From: an uncultured Oscillospiraceae bacterium
GTDB lineage: Bacteria; Bacillota; Clostridia; Oscillospirales; Oscillospiraceae
Length of the DNA: 7,978 nucleotides
Assembly (NCBI GenBank): GCA_934590505.1
Contig: CAKTPC010000090.1
Location: 1-7,978 of the forward strand
Direction: 5' to 3'
Of this stretch, positions 1 through 6,542 are shown one piece after another. The stretch's first letter is position 1. Every line of letters begins with the position of its first letter. A program made the translations under genes and the position numbers. The notes beneath the pieces were generated by a model. That model was not told the origin of the DNA, made no database searches, and saw only the letters and a list, made by a program, of their open reading frames with translations.

Positions 1-95
1 TATATCCCGCAGCGCGCCGCGACAAGAAGGCGCACGTCCGCACCGCCGCCCGCAGCCTTCAGGGCAGAAAGCCTGCCCTGACTCCCAACATCCAT
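1..95 (-). CDS. 5' end of an unidentified protein gene (cut by window edge)
   Basis: An ATG at 95 on the minus strand is preceded by a strong GGAGG ribosome binding site about 10 nt upstream (near 104-109). It opens a reading frame of 31 codons that runs off the left edge without a stop. The product begins MDVGSQGRLSALKAA and continues through a Gly/Ala-rich stretch to a short hydrophobic segment (RLLVAA). Codon third positions are GC-rich like the genes to the right. The gene is divergent from ahcY and shares its 225-nt intergenic region. The visible 31 residues contain no motif I can assign, so I give no function. The good ribosome binding site and the exact TATAAT upstream are the main support for its being real. 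The rest of the gene lies outside the window. Confidence 0.55.
   Translation of the reverse strand, partial: MDVGSQGRLSALKAAGGGADVRLLVAARCGI
59..81 (-). repeat. 9-bp inverted repeat inside the leftmost gene
   Basis: Positions 59-67 (TCAGGGCAG) and 73-81 (CTGCCCTGA) pair perfectly around a 5-nt loop. On the minus-strand transcript this forms a GC-rich hairpin over about codons 5-12 of the partial gene. No T-run follows in either direction, so it is not an ordinary intrinsic terminator. It may affect translation of the gene or be chance. Confidence 0.35.
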
Positions 96-131
96 AGTTC
101 TCTTCCTCCTGAGTTTACATAAGATATGATT

Positions 132-137
132 ATTATA
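132..137 (-). promoter_or_regulatory. Candidate -10 box for the leftmost minus-strand gene
   Basis: The minus strand reads an exact TATAAT here, in an AT-rich stretch. This would place the transcription start near 125 and give a leader of about 30 nt that contains the GGAGG site before the ATG at 95. The -35 region at the usual 17-bp spacing (155-160, CGTCCT) is poor. The promoter may therefore be weak or activator-dependent. The call rests mainly on the -10 match and its position. Confidence 0.4.
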
Positions 138-149
138 GTTATGTAATGT

Positions 150-169
150 GCAGAAGGACGTCACTCTGC
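150..169. promoter_or_regulatory. 20-bp imperfect palindrome, candidate operator
   Basis: The sequence has outer arms GCAGA (150-154) and TCTGC (165-169) around the perfect palindrome GACGTC (157-162), with the whole dyad centred at 159.5. Sixteen of 20 positions are symmetric. It overlaps where the -35 element of the leftward promoter would lie and is about 80 bp upstream of the ahcY promoter. This is a typical place for a dimeric regulator to act on one or both divergent genes. No cognate regulator is identifiable, so this is only a candidate. Confidence 0.35.
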
Positions 170-247
170 GCTGTTGCATATAATTTTATGTTCAGGAAAA
201 ATAAAAGGAAAAGAAAAAATTCGTTCATCTGGGGGCAAATCTTATCC

Positions 248-276
248 TTGTAATAAATTTTTCGGCGTGTTAGAAT
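248..276 (+). promoter_or_regulatory. Sigma70/sigmaA-type promoter of the ahcY operon
   Basis: A -35 box TTGTAA (248-253) and a -10 box TAGAAT (271-276) are separated by exactly 17 bp, giving a start site near 283 and a leader of under 40 nt. An A-rich tract at about 193-219 lies upstream. The short leader leaves no room for a riboswitch. This is the only clear promoter ahead of the six-gene plus-strand block. Confidence 0.7.
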
Positions 277-320
277 AGAGGGCACGGTCAATTACACGAT
301 AAAATATAAGGAGCGTCGCT

Positions 321-1556
321 ATGAGCCAGATAAAAGACATCGCCCTCGCCCCCTCGGGCGAAATGAAAATAGACTGGGTGGAGCGCAACATGCCTGTGCT
401 GCGCGGCATCGGTGAGGACTTTAAGAAAACGCAGCCCTTCGCTGGGCTCAAGATAGCGCTGTCTGTACATCTTGAGGCAAAGACGGCATATCTCTGCCGC
501 GTGCTCGAAATGGGCGGCGCGGAAATGTATGTCACCGGCTCAAACCCGCTCTCGACGCAGGACGATGTCGCCGCCGCGCTCGCTTCCGGCGGCATGGAGG
601 TCTTTGCAAGCTACGGCTGCACTATGGAGGAATATGAGGACTGTCTCTGCCGCGTGCTTGAGGTCGGCCCCAACATCATAATCGACGACGGCGGCGACCT
701 TGTCCACCTCACGCATACGAAGTACACTGGGCTCATCCCCGGCGTCATCGGCGGCTGTGAGGAGACGACCACCGGCATACACAGGCTCAAGATCATGGCG
801 AAGAACCATGAGCTGCGCTTCCCGATGGTCATGGTCAACGAGGCCGACTGCAAGCACATGTTCGATAACCGCTACGGCACGGGTCAGTCCGTGTGGGACG
901 GTATAAACCGCACGACGAACCTCATCGTCGCGGGCAAATACGTCGTCGTCTCCGGTTACGGCTGGTGCGGCAAGGGCGTTGCGCTGCGTGCAAAGGGTCT
1001 GGGCGCAAAGGTCATCGTCACCGAGGTCGACCCGATTCGCGCGCTTGAGGCCGTCATGGACGGGTACGAGGTCATGCCGATGAAGGACGCGGCGCGCGTG
1101 GGCGATATGTTCGTCACAGTTACAGGGTGCAGCGGCATCATCACGACTGAGCACTTTGAGACTATGAAGGACGGCGCGATACTCACAAACGCCGGGCACT
1201 TTGACGTTGAGGTCGACATGGCTGGGCTTGAAAAGCTCGCCGTCAGGAAGTATGACGCGCGGCACAATATACAGGGCTACGTTCTGCCGAACAGCAAGAC
1301 GCTCTTCACCATCGCCGAGGGCAGGCTCGTGAACCTCGCCGCGGGCGACGGGCACCCGGCAGAGATCATGGACATGAGCTTTGCCGTGCAGGCGCTCTCG
1401 GCAGAGTATCTCGCAAAGCACCGCGGGGAGCTCGCACCGGACGTTATCACATTCCCGCATGAGCTTGACCTCGCCGTCGCGCGCCGCAAGCTCAAGGCAA
1501 TGGGTGTCGAGACAGACACTCTCAGCGGAGAGCAGGCGGAGTATCTGGGAGTATAA
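321..1556 (+). CDS. ahcY: S-adenosylhomocysteinase (short bacterial/archaeal form)
   Basis: This cytosolic NAD+-dependent enzyme (EC 3.13.2.1) reversibly hydrolyses S-adenosylhomocysteine to adenosine and homocysteine, relieving product inhibition of methyltransferases. The 411-residue protein resembles the Thermotoga/Clostridia short form, without the insert of the longer eukaryotic and proteobacterial type. Visible landmarks are the substrate-domain HLEAKTA (H50) and GSNPLSTQDD (73-82), IDDGGD (121-126), EETTTG (147-152, with E148 equivalent to human E156), and K178/D182/N183 in CKHMFDN. The NAD-binding loop is GYGWCGKG (212-219) followed by TEVDP (234-238). NAGHFD (290-295) and the C-terminal EGRLVNLAAGDGHP (333-346) follow. 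All catalytic positions known from the family are present, so it should be active. The start is fixed by TAAGGAG at 307-313, 7 nt ahead of the ATG. It is the first gene of a probable six-gene operon. Confidence 0.96.
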   Translation: MSQIKDIALAPSGEMKIDWVERNMPVLRGIGEDFKKTQPFAGLKIALSVHLEAKTAYLCRVLEMGGAEMYVTGSNPLSTQDDVAAALASGGMEVFASYGCTMEEYEDCLCRVLEVGPNIIIDDGGDLVHLTHTKYTGLIPGVIGGCEETTTGIHRLKIMAKNHELRFPMVMVNEADCKHMFDNRYGTGQSVWDGINRTTNLIVAGKYVVVSGYGWCGKGVALRAKGLGAKVIVTEVDPIRALEAVMDGYEVMPMKDAARVGDMFVTVTGCSGIITTEHFETMKDGAILTNAGHFDVEVDMAGLEKLAVRKYDARHNIQGYVLPNSKTLFTIAEGRLVNLAAGDGHPAEIMDMSFAVQALSAEYLAKHRGELAPDVITFPHELDLAVARRKLKAMGVETDTLSGEQAEYLGV

Positions 1557-1594
1557 TTACTATTTAGAACTGAAATAAAAAACCAAGGTCGGAG

Positions 1595-3013
1595 ATGAGT
1601 TTGTTGGAAGAGAATAAGGAAATGGAAGCAATGGACTATGAAGCCATTCTCGACAAAAAGACCGACGAGCTGACCGAGCTTCTGGATAAGCGCGACATGA
1701 AGGCGCTCCAGAAACGCATGGAGGAGCTCAACGAATTTGACGTTGCCGAATTTCTCTCCGAGATCGATGACGCCAGAATGCCCATGGTGTTCCGATTACT
1801 TTCCAAGGAGACCGCCGCCGAGGTTTTCGCAAACTTTGAAGCGCCCGAGCAGGAGCGCATCATAAACTCTATCACCGACTCCGAGCTTGCCGGCATAGTC
1901 GAAGAGCTCTATGTCGACGACGCGGTCGACATGATGGAGGAGATGCCGGCAAACGTCGTGAAGCGTGTCATGCGCACGGCAAAGCCCGCGACAAGGAACC
2001 TGATAAACCAGTACCTCAACTATCCCGAAAACTCCGCAGGCAGCATAATGACCTCGGAGTACGTCGATCTGAAGAAGTACATGAACGTCAGGGAGTCCAT
2101 CGCACGCATCCGCCGCATCGGCGAGGACAAGGAGACGATATACGTCTGCTTCGTCATCTCGGCTGACCGCAAGCTTGAGGGTATAGTCACGGTCAAGGAT
2201 CTCCTGCTGTCGGATGACGACACGATAATAGAGGACCTTATGGACACGAACGTTATCTTCGCGTCCACCACCGAGGACCAGGAGAGCGTGTCCGAAAAGT
2301 TCTCCGACTATGACCTTATGGCGCTGCCGGTCGTGGACAAGGAAGGCCGCCTCGTCGGCATCGTCACGGTCGACGACGTCATCGACGTCATGGAGCAGGA
2401 GACGACTGAGGACTTCGAGATCATGGCCGGTATGACGCCGTCCGACAAGCCGTATTCGAGGTCGGGCATTATCGAGATGTGGAAAAACCGCATCCCGTGG
2501 CTGATGTTCCTCATGCTCTCGGCGACTTTCACGAGCATGATACTCACGAACTTTGAAAACCGCCTTGCCGTACAGGCCGGGCTCATCGCGTTTATTCCGA
2601 TGCTCATGGGTACCGGCGGCAACTCCGGCGCTCAGTCCTCGACCGCCGTCATACGAAGCCTCTCCCTCGGCGACACCGAGCCGCGCGACGCGCTGCGCGT
2701 CGTGTGGAAGGAGCTGCGCGTGGCGCTGCTGTGCGGCGTGACCCTCGCGGCGGTGAACTTTGTAAAGATGCTGCTGGTCGACAGGCTCCTGCTCGGAAAC
2801 GCCAACGTAACGGTGCTGGTATCGGTCACGGTGAGCCTTTCGATAGTGTTCGTTGTAATGTTCGCAAAGGTCGTCGGCTCGATGCTGCCCATCGCGGCGG
2901 AGAAAATAGGCGTTGACCCCGCGGTCATGGCAAACCCGCTCATCTCGACGGTGACGGACGCGGTGTCGCTGCTCATCTACATTTACGTGGCAAAGCTCAT
3001 TCTGCATATATAG
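1595..3013 (+). CDS. mgtE: MgtE-family magnesium channel/transporter
   Basis: The product is an inner-membrane Mg2+ channel that works as a homodimer and is gated by intracellular Mg2+. The 472-residue protein has the full family layout. An acidic helical N domain spans about 15-140, and two CBS domains span about 148-272 (starting at AGSIMTSEY, with a repeated GIVTV(K/D)D motif at 196-202 and 255-261). Five membrane helices follow between about 301 and 470. The signature PMLMGTGGNSGAQSS (335-349) and the last-helix NPLISTVTDAVSLL (447-460) are present. D455 corresponds to the pore Mg2+ ligand known from Thermus MgtE. The start is uncertain. ATG 1595 has only AAGG 6 nt away and a GGAG directly abutting it, while Met10 (1622) or Met13 (1631) are alternatives, the latter with AAGGAA about 9 nt upstream. 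The 38-nt gap from ahcY holds no M-box riboswitch or terminator. Confidence 0.95.
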   Translation: MSLLEENKEMEAMDYEAILDKKTDELTELLDKRDMKALQKRMEELNEFDVAEFLSEIDDARMPMVFRLLSKETAAEVFANFEAPEQERIINSITDSELAGIVEELYVDDAVDMMEEMPANVVKRVMRTAKPATRNLINQYLNYPENSAGSIMTSEYVDLKKYMNVRESIARIRRIGEDKETIYVCFVISADRKLEGIVTVKDLLLSDDDTIIEDLMDTNVIFASTTEDQESVSEKFSDYDLMALPVVDKEGRLVGIVTVDDVIDVMEQETTEDFEIMAGMTPSDKPYSRSGIIEMWKNRIPWLMFLMLSATFTSMILTNFENRLAVQAGLIAFIPMLMGTGGNSGAQSSTAVIRSLSLGDTEPRDALRVVWKELRVALLCGVTLAAVNFVKMLLVDRLLLGNANVTVLVSVTVSLSIVFVVMFAKVVGSMLPIAAEKIGVDPAVMANPLISTVTDAVSLLIYIYVAKLILHI

Positions 3014-3025
3014 GAGCCAAAAACA

Positions 3026-3955
3026 ATGGATTTTTCCCCGCTTTTCGCAAAACTGCTCACCTTCATAGCGCTGATGCTTGCCGGATACGCCGGAGCACGG
3101 AAGAACATTCTGTGCCCCGGCTTTGCTAAGAGCCTGAGCTGGCTCGTGATGGATGTTTTCCTCAGCTGCACGATCCTCAATTCCGTCACCTCCGGTGACC
3201 TAGACATAAGCGGCGCGCAGCTTGTGAAGGTCATCCTGCTGCTGTGCCTTGTGATGCTGATATCCTATGCCTTCGGCGCGGTCAGCGCACGCGTTTTCTT
3301 CAAGGGGCGTGAAAATACCCCGGTGTTTGAGCTGCTCATCAGCGTGATGAACAACATATTCATCGGCCTGCCGATAGCCGAGGCACTATACGGGCCGACC
3401 GCGGTGCTCTACTGCGCATTGAGCTGCATCCCCTATAACCTTCTCTTATACAGCTACGGAGTCTGGCGGCTGAAGAGCGGGAAAGCTCCTGACGGCGGCG
3501 CGGCCTTTAAGATAAAAGACGTGTTTACCGTGCCGCTCTTCGCGACGCTTGCGGCGCTTCTGATCTTCATCTTCAACATTCAGCTCCCGTATATCCTCCG
3601 TGAGCTTATCAGCACCACAGCAAACGCGACTATGCCCGCGTCCATGATCGTCATCGGCGCGACGCTCGGCGGCGTGAAGATCGCCGACGGCTTCAAGGAG
3701 CGCTATGTGTATCTGATAAGCCTGATGCGCCTTGTCATCGTACCGGCTGTGGTATGGTTCGTCGTCGGTCTGCTGAGTACGGACGCAATGCTCGTGGCGA
3801 CCTGCACAATAATCGCTGCCTGCCCGAGCGCGGTAGTCGTGTCCATCCTCGCGCTGCAGAATGATTACGATGCGGCGTTTTCCTCAAATGCTGTGCTGGT
3901 AACAACGGCGCTGAGCATGATCTCACTGCCCGTATGGGTGTACATTTTAGGATAG
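3026..3955 (+). CDS. AEC (auxin efflux carrier) family permease
   Basis: This 309-residue integral membrane protein of the AEC family (PF03547) has about ten predicted hydrophobic helices in two halves joined by a hydrophilic linker at about 148-166. Family landmarks are NNIFIGLP (109-116) in the first half, NATMPASMIVIGATLGG (200-216) opening the helix pair of the second half, and CPSAVVVSILALQND (266-280) near the end. The length matches the usual 300-320 residues. Bacterial AEC proteins carry organic anions such as malate and malonate, or amino acids. The substrate cannot be read from sequence. Its ribosome binding site AGGAG (3012-3016) overlaps the mgtE stop codon, 12 nt separate the genes, and the ATG is 9 nt from the site, so translation is probably coupled to mgtE. 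Confidence 0.9.
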   Translation: MDFSPLFAKLLTFIALMLAGYAGARKNILCPGFAKSLSWLVMDVFLSCTILNSVTSGDLDISGAQLVKVILLLCLVMLISYAFGAVSARVFFKGRENTPVFELLISVMNNIFIGLPIAEALYGPTAVLYCALSCIPYNLLLYSYGVWRLKSGKAPDGGAAFKIKDVFTVPLFATLAALLIFIFNIQLPYILRELISTTANATMPASMIVIGATLGGVKIADGFKERYVYLISLMRLVIVPAVVWFVVGLLSTDAMLVATCTIIAACPSAVVVSILALQNDYDAAFSSNAVLVTTALSMISLPVWVYILG

Positions 3956-3965
3956 GAGCGGCACT

Positions 3966-4586
3966 ATGCACATACCGAGCGGCGCAAGCCAGACAATAGA
4001 TATCCTCACGTTTGCGGACGCGCTCGCACTCTCGGGGCGCAGCAGTGAATATGACGCCGGCCATTGGATATACATTCCGGACTTCTATACGGAGTACCGA
4101 TACATACTCGGCACACGCGGTGCCAACCCCCTGATCTGCATCGGCATAAACCCCTCGACCGCGGAGCCCGACAACCTTGACAATACTCTCAAGTCCGTCT
4201 CACGCATAGCGGACGGCAACGGTTTTGACAGCTGGATAATGTTTAACGTCTACGCCCAGCGCGCGACACGCCCAGACGACATGGACAGAGAGCTGAACCG
4301 GCAGCTCCACGAGGAGAACATGGCGGCCTTCCGCTATATTCTCTCAAACGTCGCACACGGCATTTCCCCGGCAATATGGGCCGCGTGGGGAACGATCATC
4401 GAGAAGCGCCCCTATCTCCCCGGCTGCGTGCGCGACATGGTGCAGATAGGCGAAGAATATGGCGCGCACTGGCTCTGTGCCGGCAAGCGCTCTGCAAAGG
4501 GGCACCCGCACCACCCGCTGTATCTGCGCAAGGACGAAAAGACCGAGAGCTTTGATATTGAAAATTATTTGGAGAGCCTTAAATGA
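3966..4586 (+). CDS. DUF1643 domain protein
   Basis: The 206-residue soluble protein has no signal peptide or membrane helix. It carries the hallmarks of the DUF1643 family (PF07799): GINPSTA at 60-66, the LDNT motif at 71-74, FNVYAQRAT at 93-101, WG at 141-142 and GHPHHPLYL at 179-187 near the end. The family has no firmly established function known to me. The Gly-x-Asn-Pro-Ser loop and terminal His-Pro motif recall the active-site loops of uracil-DNA-glycosylase-like folds. That resemblance is inference only. The ribosome binding site AGGAG (3954-3958) overlaps the stop of the AEC gene. The gene's own stop overlaps the next start as ATGA, indicating translational coupling. The length is in the usual range and nothing is missing. 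Confidence 0.88.
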   Translation: MHIPSGASQTIDILTFADALALSGRSSEYDAGHWIYIPDFYTEYRYILGTRGANPLICIGINPSTAEPDNLDNTLKSVSRIADGNGFDSWIMFNVYAQRATRPDDMDRELNRQLHEENMAAFRYILSNVAHGISPAIWAAWGTIIEKRPYLPGCVRDMVQIGEEYGAHWLCAGKRSAKGHPHHPLYLRKDEKTESFDIENYLESLK

Positions 4587-5389
4587 TAAAGCTTGCACTG
4601 TGCCAGATAAGGACCGAGCTTGACTGGGAAGAAACGATGAACAAGGCCGAGCGCATGATACGCGAGGCCGCGGCAAACGGCGCCGATTTCGCTGTGCTGC
4701 CGGAGATGTTCAGCTGCCCGTATTCGAAGAAGTATTTCCGCAGCTTTGCCGCGGCGGGGCACGAATCTACCGTTGCGATACTTTCCGCGCTCGCAAAGGA
4801 GCTCGGGATATATATAGTCGGCGGCACCGTCCCGGAGACCGACGGCGGAAAGCTATACAACACCTGCTTCATTTTCGACCGCGAAGGGCGGCAGATAGCG
4901 CGCCACCGCAAGATACACCTGTTTGACAGCGACGCCCTGAACACGCATGAGTCGCACACCTTTTCTCCCGGGAACGAGATAACCGTGTTCGACACGGAGT
5001 TCGGGAAAATGGGCTGCGCAGTCTGCTTTGACGTGCGCTTTGCGGAGCTGTTCCGCGCGATGGCGATGCGCGGGGCAAGGCTCGTCTTTCTCCCGGCACA
5101 GTTCAACACCTACACTGGGCCCGCAGCTTGGGAACTGCTTATCCGCTCCCGCGCCATCGATAATCAGCTGTTCGTCGTCGGCGCAGAGGCTGCGCGGTAT
5201 GAGGGCTTCAGCTATGAATGCTGGGGACACTCCATGGCCGCCGACCCATACGGCGCCAAGATCGCCGAATGTGATGAAACGGAGCAGTTGCTCTATGTTG
5301 ACATCGATTTAGACAAGGTGGAAAATACCCGCTCGCAGTTCCCGGTTTTGCCGCTGCTGCGGCGGGATGTATACAACGTTGCGGAGTGA
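4583..5389 (+). CDS. Carbon-nitrogen hydrolase, omega-amidase (Nit2-like)
   Basis: This 268-residue cytosolic member of the nitrilase superfamily (PF00795) has the Glu-Lys-Cys catalytic triad at E41 (VLPEMF), K110 (RHRKIHLFD) and C148 (GCAVCFDVRFAEL). Further stretches are very close to mammalian Nit2: CPYSKKYFRSFA (45-56), GGTVPE (80-85), GKLYNTC (89-95), AWELLIRSRAIDNQ (182-195) and WGHSMAADPYG (214-224). Omega-amidases hydrolyse alpha-ketoglutaramate and alpha-ketosuccinamate, the products of glutamine or asparagine transamination, to the dicarboxylic ketoacid plus ammonia. In some bacteria this supports methionine salvage. Placement downstream of ahcY fits that idea. A simpler metabolite-repair role is also possible. 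Its ATG overlaps the DUF1643 stop by 4 nt, with GGAG at 4571-4574 as ribosome binding site. Confidence 0.88.
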   Translation: MIKLALCQIRTELDWEETMNKAERMIREAAANGADFAVLPEMFSCPYSKKYFRSFAAAGHESTVAILSALAKELGIYIVGGTVPETDGGKLYNTCFIFDREGRQIARHRKIHLFDSDALNTHESHTFSPGNEITVFDTEFGKMGCAVCFDVRFAELFRAMAMRGARLVFLPAQFNTYTGPAAWELLIRSRAIDNQLFVVGAEAARYEGFSYECWGHSMAADPYGAKIAECDETEQLLYVDIDLDKVENTRSQFPVLPLLRRDVYNVAE

Positions 5390-5395
5390 CACGCT

Positions 5396-5956
5396 ATGGA
5401 TATACGCGAAGCGATAGAAAAATACTGTCCCTGCTGTGAGCAGGAGGAGCGCGACAAGGCTGTTATACTCTCATTCATGGATTCTAACCCTGACGCTTTC
5501 GAACGCTCGAACCTCGTCGCGCATATGACGGCATCGGCGTGGGTCTTGAACCCCGCGCGGGATAAGGTGCTGATGGTATATCATAAGATATATGACTCAT
5601 GGTCGTGGACAGGCGGGCACGCCGACGGTAAGCGCGACCTGCTGTCCGTCGCGCTGCGCGAGGTGCGCGAGGAGACGGGCGTGAAGTCCGCGCGCCCCGT
5701 GACAGAGGATATCTATTCCCTCGAGGTCCTCACCGTAGACGGGCATGAGAAGCGCGGAGAGTACGTGCCGAGCCATCTGCATATGAACGTCACCTATCTT
5801 TTAGAAGCGGACGACCATGAGGCGCTCACGGTCTGCGAGGCGGAGAACTCCGGCGTCGCATGGTTCACGCTCGACGGTGCGCTCAAGGCTTCGACCGAGC
5901 CGTGGTTCGTCGAGAGAATATACAAAAAGCTCAATGCCGGGCTTGCGCGGCTTTGA
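5396..5956 (+). CDS. Nudix hydrolase
   Basis: The 186-residue soluble protein has a Nudix fold beginning at about residue 40. The Nudix box starts at G74 and ends REVREETGV (88-96). The metal-binding REVREE core (R88, E89, E92, E93) is intact, but the box position usually Glu (seven residues into the box) is R80, giving GHADGKR. The flanking WSWTGGHADG (69-78) marks a subgroup often annotated simply as NUDIX hydrolase. Such enzymes cleave nucleoside diphosphates linked to another moiety, and the substrate here is unknown. An N-terminal helical extension of about 40 residues carries the cysteine cluster C11/C13/C14. The ribosome binding site GGAG (5383-5386) overlaps the end of the amidase gene, and the ATG is 9 nt beyond it. 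It is the last gene before the terminator. Confidence 0.9.
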   Translation: MDIREAIEKYCPCCEQEERDKAVILSFMDSNPDAFERSNLVAHMTASAWVLNPARDKVLMVYHKIYDSWSWTGGHADGKRDLLSVALREVREETGVKSARPVTEDIYSLEVLTVDGHEKRGEYVPSHLHMNVTYLLEADDHEALTVCEAENSGVAWFTLDGALKASTEPWFVERIYKKLNAGLARL

Positions 5957-5970
5957 GCATACAGAACAGG

Positions 5971-6014
5971 AAAACACACAGGCGCACTGCGATTGCAGTG
6001 CGCCTGTGTGTTTT
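5971..6014. terminator. Bidirectional intrinsic terminator with perfect 20-bp stem
   Basis: The arms 5971-5990 (beginning AAAACACACAGG) and 5995-6014 (ending CTGTGTGTTTT) are perfectly complementary around the 4-nt loop GATT. Each arm has a GC-rich core and is bounded by A4 on one side and T4 on the other, so the same element ends transcripts in both directions. It sits 14 nt after the Nudix stop and 5 nt beyond the end of the converging membrane-protein reading frame. It is the only terminator-like structure I see between 321 and 7899. Confidence 0.9.
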
Positions 6015-6019
6015 CAATA

Positions 6020-6490
6020 TTACTTTTGCTCTGTCTGCCCGAGGAAGTAATGAAGCGGCAGAGCCGCTATGGGGCAGAAATAGGCGCACCAGAACTCCAG
6101 CACTGCCACGCCGATCCACGCGGGACTGTCCGCCCGAAAGACGCCGAGCATCGGCATCAGCAGGCAGCTTATAAAGAACACTCCGTGGATCATGAGCAGT
6201 GCCCGCAGCCATTTTGAGGGCTTGTCCTTTGGCGCTACCGTCAGTCCGGCGAAGAATGTCGCGAGCGACATCAGCGCGTAGCCCAGCAGGTCAAGGCTGA
6301 AAAACAGCCCCATCTGCTGGAAATCCAGCAGCTCACGCGCCTGCTCTGTCAGGTCGGTAAGGCGCACCGTAGTGAGCTGCGTAAAGTAGACCGTCAGGAT
6401 AATGGCAGCGTAGGCCGCTGAAAAAGCGACGGCGGCATAACCCGCCGTTTTGCGCTCGGGCACGGCAAAATGCAGAAAGCCGCACATCAT
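6020..6490 (-). pseudogene. 5'-truncated membrane protein gene
   Basis: The frame encodes 156 residues with four hydrophobic segments at about 15-40, 60-83, 94-118 and 123-150, and a short polar C-terminus. I do not recognise a named family. The first residues (MMCGFLHFAVPERKTAG) look like the end of a membrane helix plus a cytoplasmic loop rather than a natural N-terminus. The ATG lies directly at the point where the alpha/beta-hydrolase remnant stops making sense in another frame. I infer that the original gene had at least one more N-terminal helix, removed by the deletion that fused it to the hydrolase start. A weak AGG is present about 9 nt upstream, so a shortened protein could still be made. 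The terminator at 5971-6014 follows the stop closely. Confidence 0.6.
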
Positions 6491-6491
6491 T

Positions 6492-6542
6492 CGAGCCGCC
6501 CTTGCCGTGGACGTATATAACGATATTCTTCGTGTTCATCAT
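6492..6542 (-). pseudogene. Remnant of an alpha/beta hydrolase gene (first 17 codons)
   Basis: The ATG at 6542 overlaps the stop of the TetR remnant by 4 nt (ATGA). It begins MMNTKNIVIYVHGKGGS, which matches the first beta strand and HGxGG oxyanion-hole motif that open many small bacterial alpha/beta hydrolases. After residue 17 the frame turns into a meaningless Arg/Ala/Cys-rich tail (to 6333), which is the shifted frame of the membrane-protein gene. The nucleophile serine, acid and histidine of the catalytic triad are all gone. The preserved start and overlap show that the gene once belonged to an operon behind the TetR gene. Confidence 0.65.

Noticed and set aside
96..320. SAH or SAM riboswitch ahead of ahcY
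   Set aside because: The promoter at 248-276 leaves a leader of under 40 nt, too short for these riboswitches, and no fitting stem arrangement is visible.
540..1460. Long minus-strand open frame of 306 codons opposite ahcY
   Set aside because: It is antisense to a clear S-adenosylhomocysteinase gene. The product is rich in Val, Arg, His and Asp, has no domain, and results from GC-rich third positions of the real gene.
1796..3007. Long minus-strand open frame of 403 codons opposite mgtE
   Set aside because: It is antisense to an unmistakable MgtE. The composition is Arg/His/Asp-rich with no hydrophobic or domain pattern, so it is a shadow of GC-biased codons.
5860..6217. Plus-strand open frames continuing past the Nudix gene through the hairpin
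   Set aside because: They cross a perfect intrinsic terminator, lack ribosome binding sites, and encode Arg-rich sequence antisense to the membrane-protein remnant.
6333..6491. Tail of the 69-codon hydrolase-like frame as a coding sequence
   Set aside because: Beyond the first 17 codons it is the shifted frame of the membrane-protein gene, with low-complexity Arg/Ala/Cys content.
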